Shown in pieces: positions 1-7,891 of a stretch of DNA of 15,941 nucleotides; positions within the stretch are counted from its first letter, which is position 1, and every line of letters begins with the position of its first letter. Source of the DNA: Caulobacteraceae bacterium (lineage in GTDB: Bacteria > Pseudomonadota > Alphaproteobacteria > Caulobacterales > Caulobacteraceae); NCBI GenBank assembly GCA_028291305.1, contig JAQGII010000396.1:1-15941 (forward strand), given 5' to 3'. A model generated the notes under the pieces. It worked only from the letters and a program-made list of their open reading frames with translations. It did no database searches and was not told the origin of the DNA. Both the position numbers and the translations under genes were made by a program.

Positions 1-1059
1 GTCTCAGGCGCGCTGGCGGTATCCATCGTGTCCAGCACGGTGACTCCAACTCCAACTCCGACTCCCACGGCTCCGGCCACGCCGTCCGTTCCCGATCTCG
101 CGGCGGCGAGCGACCTTGGACGCTCCAGCACGGACAACATCACCAGCGACGCCACGCCGACCCTGGCCGGCTCGGCCACGGCGGGCTCCACCGTGACCCT
201 GTTCGACGGAACGACCCAGGTCGGGACAGCCACGGCGGACAGCGCCGGTCACTGGACGGTCACCAGTTCGACCCTCTCCGACGGCGTGCACACCCTGATG
301 GCCACCGCCGCCAACGCCGGCGGGACCAGCGTCGCGTCCAGCGGGCTCTCGGTGACCATCGACACGCACGCGCCGTCCGCCCCGACGACGCCCGGCATGA
401 CGGCGGCCTCCGACGACGGCGCATCCAGCACCGACCACGTGACCTCCATCGCTACGCCCATCTTCGTCGGCACGGTCGCCTCGGCGCCCAACGCCCTGGT
501 GACGCTGTACGACGGATCGACCGCCATCGGGTCGGCAACGGTCGACAGCACCGGCGCCTGGAGCATCACCAGTTCGTCCCTGGCGGTCGGAAGCCATGCC
601 ATCACCGCCACGGCGACAGATGTGGCCGGCAACGTCAGCACCGCCTCAGGCGCGCTGGCGGTATCCATCGTGTCCAGCACGGCGGGCGTGCCGCCCGTCG
701 TGTCGCCGGGCGCGACAATCACCGGAACGACCGGGAACGACAATCTCGTCGGGACCAGCGGGAACGACACGATCTCCGGCGGTGCAGGCAACGACACCAT
801 CACCGGGGGCCTTGGCAACGATGTCCTGACGGGAGGGACCGGGGCCGACACCTTCGTGTTCAAGCCTGGATTCGGTCACGACACCGTCACCGATTTCCAG
901 CACTCGCAAAGCGACCACCTCATGTTCACCGGCTTCAACGACGAGGTCCCCCTCATAGCCGACACCAGCGCCGGAATGATGTTCACCTTCTCCTCCGGCG
1001 ACACCGTCACGCTTGCGGGCGTCCACAACTTCCACATGGCCGACTGGGTCTTCAACTGA
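1..1059 (+). CDS. RTX / bacterial Ig-like repeat secreted protein, 3' part only
   Basis: This is the C-terminal 352 codons of a longer gene. The frame is open from base 1, and the first codons ([13 protein letters not shown]) are the end of an Ig-like module, so the GTG at 28 is not a true start. A proline-threonine linker (codons at 43-66) is followed by two Ig-like modules of about 95 residues, near 94-370 and 390-682, both rich in Thr/Ser with the patterns TLFDG / TLYDG and GxxT(A)TADSAGxW. From about 721 to 850 come glycine-rich nonapeptides of the calcium-binding RTX type ([24 protein letters not shown]), then a short C-terminal region ending ADWVFN. This architecture is typical of large adhesins or exoproteins secreted by type I (ABC) exporters with an uncleaved C-terminal signal. 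No exporter gene is present. Family assignment is firm; substrate and role are unknown. Confidence 0.9.
   Translation, partial: VSGALAVSIVSSTVTPTPTPTPTAPATPSVPDLAAASDLGRSSTDNITSDATPTLAGSATAGSTVTLFDGTTQVGTATADSAGHWTVTSSTLSDGVHTLMATAANAGGTSVASSGLSVTIDTHAPSAPTTPGMTAASDDGASSTDHVTSIATPIFVGTVASAPNALVTLYDGSTAIGSATVDSTGAWSITSSSLAVGSHAITATATDVAGNVSTASGALAVSIVSSTAGVPPVVSPGATITGTTGNDNLVGTSGNDTISGGAGNDTITGGLGNDVLTGGTGADTFVFKPGFGHDTVTDFQHSQSDHLMFTGFNDEVPLIADTSAGMMFTFSSGDTVTLAGVHNFHMADWVFN
3..682 (+). repeat. Identical 38-base direct repeat (3-40 and 645-682) at Ig module ends
   Basis: Bases 3-40 and 645-682 are identical and lie 642 bases (214 codons) apart, in the same frame, each encoding the end of an Ig-like module ([12 protein letters not shown]). 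The sequence between them is clearly diverged between modules, so the identity is local. It looks like a trace of module duplication or gene conversion and would allow in-frame module loss or gain by recombination. Confidence 0.85.
43..66 (+). repeat. Hexanucleotide repeat, four Thr-Pro codon pairs
   Basis: Four consecutive act-ccN units encode (TP)4 as a linker between Ig-like modules. Unit changes would keep the frame, so the linker length could vary without breaking the protein. Confidence 0.8.
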
Positions 1060-1076
1060 TCCCGGTCTGACCGACA

Positions 1077-1120
1077 GGCTCGGGCGATGGGGCTTGCAAA
1101 GGCCGCCATCGCCCGCAGCC
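1077..1120. terminator. Candidate bidirectional terminator hairpin
   Basis: A perfect 10-base inverted repeat, 1081-1090 with 1106-1115 (cgggcgatgg / ccatcgcccg), is extended by ggct/agcc at 1077-1080 and 1117-1120 around one bulged base. It sits between the convergent stops of the RTX gene (1059) and the propeller gene (1149). There is no T run on either strand, so intrinsic termination is inferred from position and stem strength only. Confidence 0.5.
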
Positions 1121-1148
1121 GACCGCGCGCAGAACTGGCGCGCGCAAG

Positions 1149-2774
1149 TCACGAGGAAAGGCGCCGCCCGTCTGCCGAGAGCCGGGAGCGGTCCCTCTTG
1201 AAGTCCACCACTTCGAACCCGGCTGCGCGGCCGTAGTGGTGAAGCCCGGTGAACCCTCGCCCTGGTTGCTGCCGCGCGACCGGCTCCTCGCAGAACATAT
1301 CCGGGGTGAGACGCTTGATCTCGCACCAGACCAGACCCCCTCCGTAGGTGTGCGTGCAATCCTGGGTCGGCCGGAACAGCCGCCCGTTCCACGACAACAA
1401 AGGGCCCGCGGGACGCGAGCACCCGGGGGCGAACTTGACAGGATTGCCGGCGTGCGGACGCCACGGCCCTTCGAGCCGCTCGGCGTAGAAGATCGACAGG
1501 GTGTCGTGGGACGAACTGCCGAACTCGCTGACTGCCGATAACATCCACCAGAGGCCGGCGTGGCTGTCGAAGTGCAAGGTGGTGTCGGACGCGTCGACGT
1601 TCTCCATCAGGACGGTGCGCAGGCGCCAGTCGTTCGGAAAGCTCCGCGCCTCGTAGAGCTCCATGGTCCGGTTTTCGCTCGTCTCCGGGACCATGAGGAC
1701 GACGCCGTCGTGGACGAACACGAACGGGTACGAAAGGTGGTAGGGACGGCTCAGGGCCTCGGCGGGCGATCCCGGCCGACCGTCCTCGTCGAGCACGAGG
1801 TAGCTGATCGCCGCGCGCCCGAGCCTGTAGTCGTAATCCTCAAAGAAGACCGCCGTCACGCCGTCGTGCCGCAGCAGAAATGGATCGGCATAGAACCGGT
1901 CCGGACCCGCATCCAAGATCCGAAATGTCGCCGGCTCCAAGTCCAGATCGACGGGCGCGCATTCACGCTGGAGGCGCCGAACGCCGATGCACCACCAGTC
2001 GTGGCGAACCCAAGGCTTCTGCAGCAGCCGCTTGACTCTCGGCAGCCCCGCCCCCGTCAGCCCCCACCAGAACTCCAGTCCCGCCGCATCGGCCCGTGGC
2101 GCCGGCGGCGCGATAGGGTCCGGCAGTCGTCGGCCGCTGAGCACATGCTCCACCGCCCCCTGCACCAGGGTGATCGTGCGCCCGAACACAAGGTGGAGCG
2201 CGCGGCCCATGATGGCGCGCTCAGGCGTGGCGACGCCCACGCCTTGCAGCAGCCTTGAGGCGCCGCGGACGCTCAACACCACGCCAAGGTGCAGGGTTTC
2301 GCTGCTCAGCAGCGGCCGAACGACTCCCTCCGCGCCCCGGGCGCCGTGGAACATCGGAGACAGGATGACGCTCTGACGAAGCGCCGGCGGAAAGGTGCGA
2401 TCATCCCGCTCGGTGGCATTGACGAGCAGGGTGTCCGACCACCGCACGCCCTCGGCCGCGTCGAGGCCGGCCGTCGTCACCCAGTCGGTGTGGCCTGGGG
2501 CCCCGACTCCCAACAGATGTCGCTCCAGGCCTTCGGAAGGAATCGCGGGGCGAGATCGCGCCACCCAGGGCGCGCGCAGCATCTTTGTCGGCAGACCCGA
2601 TTGCTGCTGGAGCGCGTCGACCAGGCGCAACACCCATGCGCGAACGCGATCGGACGGAACCAGAACCACGATTTGCGAAAGATGCGGCGACAGCGCAGCC
2701 GTGCTCCCCTCGGCGGGCCCCGGGCCGTCAGCAGCGCTTTGTTCTGGCCGGAGGGGGACATCCAGGCCGGTCAT
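1149..2774 (-). CDS. GINT1 N-terminal-like beta-propeller protein of polysaccharide locus
   Basis: 541 residues. The ATG at 2774 is chosen because it overlaps the upstream stop as ATGA; a longer start at 2813 would overlap the upstream gene by 43 bases. Residues about 290-500 carry features I recognise from the domain named for plant glucosamine inositolphosphorylceramide transferase 1: RFYADPFLL (293-301), FFEDYDYRLGRAAIS (310-324), YPFVF followed by PETSENRTMELYEA (363-376), and repeated Trp/Asp blade motifs consistent with a five-bladed propeller related to glycosidase family 43. The plant enzyme has a separate GT64 catalytic domain that is absent here. The N-terminal 230 residues contain a segment (LHLGVVLSVRGASRLLQGVG, 161-180) like the formyltransferase-like region found in bacterial relatives. 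It is the last gene of a three-gene operon. It probably binds or modifies a sugar; the activity is unknown, and the plant name should not be taken as function. Confidence 0.8.
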   Translation of the reverse strand: MTGLDVPLRPEQSAADGPGPAEGSTAALSPHLSQIVVLVPSDRVRAWVLRLVDALQQQSGLPTKMLRAPWVARSRPAIPSEGLERHLLGVGAPGHTDWVTTAGLDAAEGVRWSDTLLVNATERDDRTFPPALRQSVILSPMFHGARGAEGVVRPLLSSETLHLGVVLSVRGASRLLQGVGVATPERAIMGRALHLVFGRTITLVQGAVEHVLSGRRLPDPIAPPAPRADAAGLEFWWGLTGAGLPRVKRLLQKPWVRHDWWCIGVRRLQRECAPVDLDLEPATFRILDAGPDRFYADPFLLRHDGVTAVFFEDYDYRLGRAAISYLVLDEDGRPGSPAEALSRPYHLSYPFVFVHDGVVLMVPETSENRTMELYEARSFPNDWRLRTVLMENVDASDTTLHFDSHAGLWWMLSAVSEFGSSSHDTLSIFYAERLEGPWRPHAGNPVKFAPGCSRPAGPLLSWNGRLFRPTQDCTHTYGGGLVWCEIKRLTPDMFCEEPVARQQPGRGFTGLHHYGRAAGFEVVDFKRDRSRLSADGRRLSS

Positions 2775-3508
2775 GGCCTCGATACACCCGCCTGCGCAAC
2801 GGGGAGGCCCCACCAGCGTGCGGGGTTGGCTTTGCGGATGGCGGCCCTACACCGGATGGCGATCATCATGGCCAGCGACGCTTCGCCCAGCCAGGTTCCT
2901 TCCCAATGGTGAATGCAGAAGGTCCGCTCGGACATGTTCGACTGCAGCGGCTTACGCCGGAGCGCCACCGGACTGTAGGGGTTGTAGGGATAGAAATATT
3001 CTTCCGGGAAAAGCCTTGGCGCGACGGAGCCGTTGGCGCGCGCCAGTGTCGTCACGAGCTCCGGCAACGGCTCGTATGTCAGCGCGCCGCGCCGGGCCTC
3101 CTCGTCGAGCTTGTCCAGGATGAGTCGCAGGAACGGATCTCCCTTCACCGCCCCGATCACGCCGACCCCGATGCTGCCGGGCGCTTGCAGACCGAAGAAC
3201 AGCGGACAGTCGAGCAACTCGTCGAACGTCTTGATCACCTCGATGTCGGTGTCGAAGTAGAGCCCCCCGTACTCATGGAGCGTCAGAAGACGCACATAGT
3301 CCGCGACAAACGCAAATTTTCGAGCCCGATATGCGAGATCGACATAGCGGATGCCCCTATCCAAGCGGCTCTCGTCCCATTTCTCGATGAGGAAGTCCGG
3401 CATCGCTTCACGCCAGGTCTCCATGCACCGCTCGCCCAACTCGCTGAGGGGAGAATTGCCATACCAGCAGTAGTGGATCGTTCTCGGAATGTTTTTATCT
3501 TGCGTCAT
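2771..3508 (-). CDS. GT32-type glycosyltransferase with DXD motif
   Basis: 245 residues from the ATG at 3508, chosen because the family normally begins just before the I-P-x-x-I-H motif, because a G-rich stretch precedes it (gtggggctgat), and because it leaves a 16-base gap after the polymerase gene; an in-frame start at 3556 would overlap that gene. IPRTIHYCWYG (7-17) and ADYVRLLTLHEYGGLYFDTD (69-88) are hallmarks of the Gly_transf_sug / capsular synthesis family; DTD at 86-88 is the metal and nucleotide-sugar site. It would transfer a sugar from a nucleotide donor to the lipid-linked repeat unit at the cytoplasmic face. Its stop overlaps the next start by four bases, indicating translational coupling. 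Donor and acceptor cannot be read from sequence. Confidence 0.9.
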   Translation of the reverse strand: MTQDKNIPRTIHYCWYGNSPLSELGERCMETWREAMPDFLIEKWDESRLDRGIRYVDLAYRARKFAFVADYVRLLTLHEYGGLYFDTDIEVIKTFDELLDCPLFFGLQAPGSIGVGVIGAVKGDPFLRLILDKLDEEARRGALTYEPLPELVTTLARANGSVAPRLFPEEYFYPYNPYSPVALRRKPLQSNMSERTFCIHHWEGTWLGEASLAMMIAIRCRAAIRKANPARWWGLPVAQAGVSRP

Positions 3509-3524
3509 ATCAGCCCCACTTGCG

Positions 3525-4994
3525 CTATCCCACGCCTCGAACGCCATTCGCCGCAAATCCAGAGGACATGAGGCGCGTCACTCCCTCTTTCTGCTTCGGC
3601 CATGCGAGCAGCAATGCCAGCCAAAACCAGTAGTAGACATTTCTGAAGCTATCGAAGGAGAGGCCGGACCAGATCTGTGCAGCCAGCGCGCAGATCATGA
3701 CGGACGTCAGCGGTCCCGGCCGCTGAATGATCGCTTGGCGAATGGCGAAGAGCGGCGGGAACAGCCAGGCGGCCAGCCCGATCAGCCCCAGCTCCGAGGC
3801 CACCCGCGAGAACATGCTGAACGTTGGCGGGAGGCCCGCAAGCAGATGGTACTGGTCTTCGCGGAAGTACCTAGAGATCTCGAAGCTCGCCAGCCCCCAC
3901 GAGGGCACGACGCTCCTGAAATGGAACCCGTATTGGCCAAGGCCGAGGCCGAATAGCGGATGCTGAGCCCCCAGCTGCGAGGCAGTGACCATCCCCACGG
4001 AGCGGCTGATGTTCGAAATGCTGCGCGCGCCAGGCTCTTGCTGAAGCGTGACCCAGATCATCCCCGCCTGTACGGGCAGAGTCGCGAGCACGATCACGGC
4101 GCTCTTCAATGCGGCGGGAATGGCGCTGGCGAACCGGCTTACGAGGAGCGCGGCCAAGACCGCCCCGAACGCGCCGATGGCGAAGGTTCGGGCGTTCGCC
4201 AGGACCAGTTCGAGGGCGACGAGGGCGAAGATCAGAAAGCCCACCGCGCGCGCGCGGGCCCGGGACCATTCCCGGGTTCCGCCCCGAAGGACGACTTCTG
4301 CCGCCAGCAGACCGATCAGGCCCATGGCGGTGATCGCGCCGAGCGACGGCTCTGGCGCAAAACCGACTAGGCGGAACCGCGGTTCGGAGGAGCCGCTCGA
4401 GACCCAGAGCCCTCGCGTCACGCGCCAGATCTCCCGCAGAGGCGGAACAAACCAGCTGACGATCTCGATGGCCATTTCGGCAATCATCAGAAATCCGCAC
4501 CAGAGCGCAGCGTTGCTGCCGCACAGCAGCACTGCTCGGGCGCCGTACACCCTGGCGATGCAACTGACGGTGAAGAAAACCGAGAAATAGAAGATGACCA
4601 CCAAAAGCGAGGTGAAGAACTTCTCGCCGCCTTCGCGACCCAGAAAGTGGGCGTTCGCGATGCCTTCCGCGTTGAAGGCGTAACTGAGAGCGATACACGC
4701 CGCGAGCGGCAGGAAGACCAGGGCGGACCTTATGCCGCGAAGGTCCACGATGGCGCCGCTCAGGACCGCCGACAGGATGACGGCCACGGCCCCGATGACG
4801 GTGCCCTCCCCCCTGAGCTCGCCCAGCGCGGCGGGACCAGGCAGACCGCTGAATAAGCTGCCGAACACCAGCAGGTGGATCGCCAATACGGGGAAGGCGG
4901 GCAGCCCGACCGGGCGCGCGGCCTTGGCGTATCCGGCGAACGTCCGTTCTAGCTCCACAGTGGTCGGCTGGGCTGGGTGCGAGCCGATCGACAT
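3525..4994 (-). CDS. O-antigen ligase / Wzy-like polysaccharide polymerase
   Basis: 489 residues from the ATG at 4994, which is preceded by aggggagtg as ribosome site; the open frame extends to 5093 but that part is not hydrophobic and lacks a site. The protein is almost wholly membrane-embedded, with roughly ten to twelve hydrophobic segments. RLVGFAPEPSLGAI, the segment LELVLANARTFAIGAFGAVL, and the loop LFGLGLGQYGFHFRS before a larger periplasmic region match the pattern of Wzy_C-type ligases and polymerases (Arg before a G-F-xx-E-P-S turn, then G-x-G-x-G-x-Y). It is the first gene of the minus-strand operon. With a flippase and a Wzc-like protein in the same window, a Wzy-type repeat-unit polymerase is more likely than a lipid A ligase, but sequence alone does not separate the two. 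Confidence 0.85.
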   Translation of the reverse strand: MSIGSHPAQPTTVELERTFAGYAKAARPVGLPAFPVLAIHLLVFGSLFSGLPGPAALGELRGEGTVIGAVAVILSAVLSGAIVDLRGIRSALVFLPLAACIALSYAFNAEGIANAHFLGREGGEKFFTSLLVVIFYFSVFFTVSCIARVYGARAVLLCGSNAALWCGFLMIAEMAIEIVSWFVPPLREIWRVTRGLWVSSGSSEPRFRLVGFAPEPSLGAITAMGLIGLLAAEVVLRGGTREWSRARARAVGFLIFALVALELVLANARTFAIGAFGAVLAALLVSRFASAIPAALKSAVIVLATLPVQAGMIWVTLQQEPGARSISNISRSVGMVTASQLGAQHPLFGLGLGQYGFHFRSVVPSWGLASFEISRYFREDQYHLLAGLPPTFSMFSRVASELGLIGLAAWLFPPLFAIRQAIIQRPGPLTSVMICALAAQIWSGLSFDSFRNVYYWFWLALLLAWPKQKEGVTRLMSSGFAANGVRGVG

Positions 4995-5259
4995 CACTCC
5001 CCTCTGGCTCTCTGGGCGGCCGGAACCGAGCAACCACAGCAACAGTCTCTCAGACCCGAACGCATGCGCGCCTCCAATCTCACGGCGGCCCACCGCAAAC
5101 AGGCGGCCTCCATGTCAGCTTATGCAACGGTGCAATGCAGGCATCCCCAGCTTTGGGGGCGACGCGCCGAAGCGAGATATTGAAGGCTTGCGATCGAGCT
5201 CCGCCCGAGTGTCGGGCCGCGGCGGGCCTCTGGAGCGTTCGAGAGTACGGAGTATGCAG
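4995..5259. promoter_or_regulatory. Divergent intergenic region, polymerase operon / GT2 gene
   Basis: These 265 bases separate oppositely oriented starts and must hold promoters for both units. I see no convincing -35/-10 pair. Notable elements are three close TGCA-containing units around 5123-5140 (tgcaa-cgg-tgcaa-tgcag) and a small stem cccca/tgggg at 5145-5158; either could be an operator or mean nothing. Confidence 0.4.
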
Positions 5260-6168
5260 ATGTCGTTCGGCGAGGATGCGTTGCCACGCCCTTCCTGCGG
5301 GGATCGCTCAGGTTCACCGATAAGCAGATCGCGCGTGCTGGCCGTCATCCCGGCCTACAACCCGCCGCCCGACGACCTCGCCGCCACCCTCGAATCCATG
5401 CTGGCGCAAACGGCGGAGGTGGAGATTTGCCTGATTGATGACGGATCGACCCCCGCGATTGAAATTCCCGAGTTCGCGCGGGATCGGACCCATCTCCTGC
5501 GGCTGCCGCGCAATGGCGGCATCACCGTCGCCCTGCGGGCGGGAGCGCAATTCGCTTTCGACGCCGGATACGAGTTCGTCTGCCGCCTTGACGTGGGCGA
5601 CCGCTCTTATCCGCACCGGGTCGAGAGGCAGCTGCGATTTCTGGAGGACCATCCGAACGTGGATCTCGTCGGCGCCTTCGCTCGCGTCGTCGAAGCCGGT
5701 GGGGGGCGCACGCTGTTCCATCACGGCATCCGCGGAGGCCCCACTGCCGTTGCGGCTTATCTCCGCAAGAACTCTCCCTTCCGCCATTCCACCTTCTTCA
5801 TTCGGACCAGGGCGCTCATCGAGAGCGGCAGCTACCTGATCGCATTCGACGGGGCGGAGGATTACGAGCTGCTCTTGCGGTTGGCCAAGACCAAAGGGGT
5901 CGACTGTCTGCCTGAGACCCTGGTCGACTATGTGGTGGACCCCGGGGGCATCTCCGAAGCCAGCCGTTCACGGCAGCTGCGCAAGCGGCTCGCGGCCCAG
6001 CTCCTGCATCTCGCGCCTTTCAATCTCGCTGCGTACGCCGGCGTCCTGCGGACGTTGATCGTCATGGCCATGCCGAGGGCCCTGGCCCGGCAGGCGACCC
6101 TGTGGACTTGGAGCCAGCGGTCGCGCCAGGTTCAACCCATCAAGCTTGCGGGCATGACCGACGTTTGA
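5260..6168 (+). CDS. GT2-family glycosyltransferase
   Basis: 302 residues. The ATG at 5260 is chosen over the ATG at 5254 because acggag (5247-5252) lies seven bases upstream of it; a longer open frame back to 4732 would run antisense over the polymerase gene and is rejected. The GT-A fold signature is clear: VLAVIPAYNPPPDDLAATLE (26-45), DDGS at 60-63, NGGITVALRAG (85-95), the metal-binding position RLDVGD (109-114), and GAEDYELLLRL (198-208) near the catalytic base region. The usual DADD is DVGD here, a variant also seen as D-x-G-D in some family members, so it need not be inactive. It probably adds a hexose or deoxyhexose to the repeat unit in the cytoplasm. The C-terminus is basic with a hydrophobic stretch (AYAGVLRTLIVMAMP), possibly membrane-associating. 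It is a single-gene unit diverging from the polymerase operon. Confidence 0.9.
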   Translation: MSFGEDALPRPSCGDRSGSPISRSRVLAVIPAYNPPPDDLAATLESMLAQTAEVEICLIDDGSTPAIEIPEFARDRTHLLRLPRNGGITVALRAGAQFAFDAGYEFVCRLDVGDRSYPHRVERQLRFLEDHPNVDLVGAFARVVEAGGGRTLFHHGIRGGPTAVAAYLRKNSPFRHSTFFIRTRALIESGSYLIAFDGAEDYELLLRLAKTKGVDCLPETLVDYVVDPGGISEASRSRQLRKRLAAQLLHLAPFNLAAYAGVLRTLIVMAMPRALARQATLWTWSQRSRQVQPIKLAGMTDV

Positions 6169-6170
6169 TT

Positions 6171-6191
6171 CAAGGCTCTCTGGGAGCCTTG
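6171..6191 (+). terminator. Hairpin after GT2 gene
   Basis: An eight-base perfect stem, caaggctc (6171-6178) with gagccttg (6184-6191), has a five-base loop and begins two bases after the GT2 stop codon. No T run follows. Confidence 0.45.
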
Positions 6192-6200
6192 GCCGCCCCT

Positions 6201-6230
6201 GCCTGATCCCGCCGTGGCGGGGCGTCAGGC
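6201..6230. terminator. Strong hairpin between convergent genes
   Basis: The outer stem gcctga/tcaggc (6201-6206 with 6225-6230) encloses cccgcc/ggcggg (6208-6213 with 6216-6221). It lies between the convergent GT2 and methyltransferase genes. The position suits a bidirectional terminator, but no T tract is present. Confidence 0.5.
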
Positions 6231-6242
6231 CGGGCGCGTTCC

Positions 6243-7016
6243 TTAACCTGACAATGCCGCCGCTGGCATCCCGCTCGGGCGCACCATGGCGGCCGGCCCA
6301 ATTCTGGCGACGTACACGCGATCGCCGCGGATCAGCCCATAGCGAAGGCTCTCCTGGCCAGTGACGACGTGCTCCTCCACCGCCAAGCCGGCGCTGGCGA
6401 TGCGGTCTTTGATGTCGCGACCATACTGGCGAACGTGATTTCCCTCGCCGAAATGCAGCTTCCGATCATTTTCAGATAAAATATCGGGGTCTTCGTAGGT
6501 ATTGTCCCAGCCCAATATCATAGGCACCGTAATGATAACTCGGCCATCGGCGTTCAGAATGCGCCGCAATTCCGACAACGCCTGAAAATCGTCCCTGGCG
6601 TGTTCCAAGATGTTGCTGGCGATGACGAGGTCATAGGCGCCGTCCTCGGCCTCGAGAAAATCCGGGTTCTTCAGTCCCACGCTGTCGAAATCGACGTGCC
6701 GGGCAGCCAGATATTCAGAAAGCACCAGTTCAGGCGTGAAGTAGAGGACCTTCTTTCCGGCGCGAGCCAATTGGGCGCGTTCGGCGGCGAGCGCGACCAG
6801 GCGTTGCCGTTCATTCGAGCCGCATTGGGGGCATCGCGCATCGTAGCGCGGCGGGTGCCCATAGATGGCGAAGCGCCCCGAGAAGCCGCAACAGGTGCAT
6901 TCCTTCGAGTGCGTCCCCCGAGCGCGGGCCAACACATCGAAGACGTAAAGCGTCAGCACCCCGGCTGTCCGGAGCGGTCGCGGCAAGCGTCGACCGAGTC
7001 GTCTCGCGAGATCCAT
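6243..7016 (-). CDS. Zinc-ribbon class I SAM methyltransferase, FGxxxHVRxYG family
   Basis: 257 residues from the ATG at 7016, preceded by a very strong ribosome site (ggtggggaggggggg); a start at 7121 is possible in frame but would overlap the upstream gene. An N-terminal cysteine cluster (C40, C42, C43, then C62 and C65 in CPQCGSNERQR) looks like a zinc ribbon. The SAM domain has an unusual motif I, KKVLYFTPE (88-96), in place of VLDxGxG, then NILEHARDD (135-143), RILNADGRVIITVP (152-165) and FGEGNHVRQYG (189-199). I recognise this combination (a VLxFxPE motif I plus the H-V-R-x-Y-G tail) as a widespread bacterial family often found near polysaccharide genes. It probably O- or N-methylates a sugar or a glycan terminus; the substrate is unknown. 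It follows the membrane protein gene with a gap of about 100 bases. Confidence 0.85.
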   Translation of the reverse strand: MDLARRLGRRLPRPLRTAGVLTLYVFDVLARARGTHSKECTCCGFSGRFAIYGHPPRYDARCPQCGSNERQRLVALAAERAQLARAGKKVLYFTPELVLSEYLAARHVDFDSVGLKNPDFLEAEDGAYDLVIASNILEHARDDFQALSELRRILNADGRVIITVPMILGWDNTYEDPDILSENDRKLHFGEGNHVRQYGRDIKDRIASAGLAVEEHVVTGQESLRYGLIRGDRVYVARIGPAAMVRPSGMPAAALSG

Positions 7017-7117
7017 GCCCCCCCTCCCCACCTGTTGCATCCGCAGCGCCGAATCTAAGCGGCAAATGCATCCATAGCGGGAAAGTTCCGGCCTCAATGG
7101 GCCCCGCGAAATCCCGC

Positions 7118-7810
7118 TCATGCGTCAGGCGACCACAGCCTGTTCCAGGCGTCAGCGGTCGTCGGGTGACGCCGTATCAGGCCGAGGGCGCTCCAAGCCA
7201 AGAGACTGCCGCCGGTCATCTCGAGCGCCTCTTCAAGCTCGATCATGAGATACCGCAGGGCGTCAGAACGCACGTTGTTGAGCAACTCCACTCCGACCGC
7301 TCCGCCGAAAAACACAATCAGCGAGAAGAAGAACCTTGCCGCCGACGGCTTGGCCTCGGCGAAAAATGACGCGCACATCGCGGCGATCCAGACGGTGAAA
7401 GCCGCGGCGGGAAGTCCCACGGCAAAGGGCCAGTACCCCGTCTTGGGGAGGACATCTCCCGTGCGGTCTAGGAAGCTGTCCACCAGTGCCCCGAGCCGTT
7501 CGTGAAAACAGGCCGTCTCGTCAACCGACATCAAGATCACAAGGCCCGCGAAGGCGGCCAAGCTCCAGGATCGGTGATCTCTACTGCGGTTGCGCAAGGC
7601 GACCAGGGCAATAAGTGAGCCGGAGACCAGAAGCTGTGCTGACGACCACCACGTCGGAATATTTGCCTCGCCGTTCAGGTCGAACAGATTTGGCGCGTGC
7701 CCGCGCAGATGCGTCAACGTCGCATCCACTAGGAGAAGTACGAAATCAACAGACAATAGCAAGACCAAGAAGATGTCTGGTCTCAGTATTGCTCTGTCTG
7801 TCCGATTCAC
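7118..7810 (-). CDS. Uncharacterised polytopic membrane protein with SVDE / HE / EE-E motifs
   Basis: 230 residues; the start codon is GTG at 7810 with gaggggc about ten bases upstream. It has about six hydrophobic segments (near residues 12-30, 57-72, 84-97, 127-148, 160-178, 201-213). Polar residues sit next to or inside membrane segments: NLFDLNGEANIPTW (41-54), SVDE and HE (95-104), GVE (173-175) and ELEEALEM (191-198). I recognise the general pattern (E-x-x-x-PTW, then DE-x(4)-HE, then EE-x-x-E-M) as a recurring bacterial membrane family with no known function. Clustered Asp/Glu and His at the membrane face could bind metal or form an active site, but that is inference. It starts divergently from the Wzc-like gene and precedes the methyltransferase, so it may share their regulation. 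Confidence 0.75.
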   Translation of the reverse strand: MNRTDRAILRPDIFLVLLLSVDFVLLLVDATLTHLRGHAPNLFDLNGEANIPTWWSSAQLLVSGSLIALVALRNRSRDHRSWSLAAFAGLVILMSVDETACFHERLGALVDSFLDRTGDVLPKTGYWPFAVGLPAAAFTVWIAAMCASFFAEAKPSAARFFFSLIVFFGGAVGVELLNNVRSDALRYLMIELEEALEMTGGSLLAWSALGLIRRHPTTADAWNRLWSPDA

Positions 7811-7891
7811 AGGGCCGGCCCCTCATGGATGGCGTCGATGCGGCCGGAAACCAACGCGTAGCTTGGATAAATGTTACGGAGGGAGACTCAT
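7811..7891. promoter_or_regulatory. Divergent promoter region, membrane protein / Wzc-like gene
   Basis: Only 81 bases separate the two starts, so promoters of both units must overlap here or lie inside the genes. An AT-rich patch ttggataaatgtta (7863-7876) is the best candidate for a -10 region of the rightward unit; no matching -35 is clear. Confidence 0.35.
7878..7885 (+). promoter_or_regulatory. Ribosome binding site deciding a TTG start
   Basis: GGAGGGAG lies six bases before the TTG at 7892. The in-frame ATG at 7871 has no such site upstream and would itself contain this sequence, so TTG is the better start. Confidence 0.7.

Noticed and set aside
28..30. GTG as the start of the RTX/Ig-like gene
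   Set aside because: Codons before it continue the Ig-like module and match the end of the second module exactly, so the gene enters from the left of the window.
646..1548. Long minus-strand open frame across the RTX gene end and the propeller gene end
   Set aside because: Low-complexity Arg/Val/Gly composition, covers parts of two well-supported genes, no family pattern; a product of high GC.
2585..3571. Long plus-strand open frame antisense to the GT32 and propeller genes
   Set aside because: No recognisable motif, while the minus-strand reading has clear DXD and propeller motifs.
4732..5259. N-terminal extension of the GT2 glycosyltransferase
   Set aside because: It would overlap the polymerase gene antisense; the residues are unlike GT2, and a good ribosome site precedes 5260.
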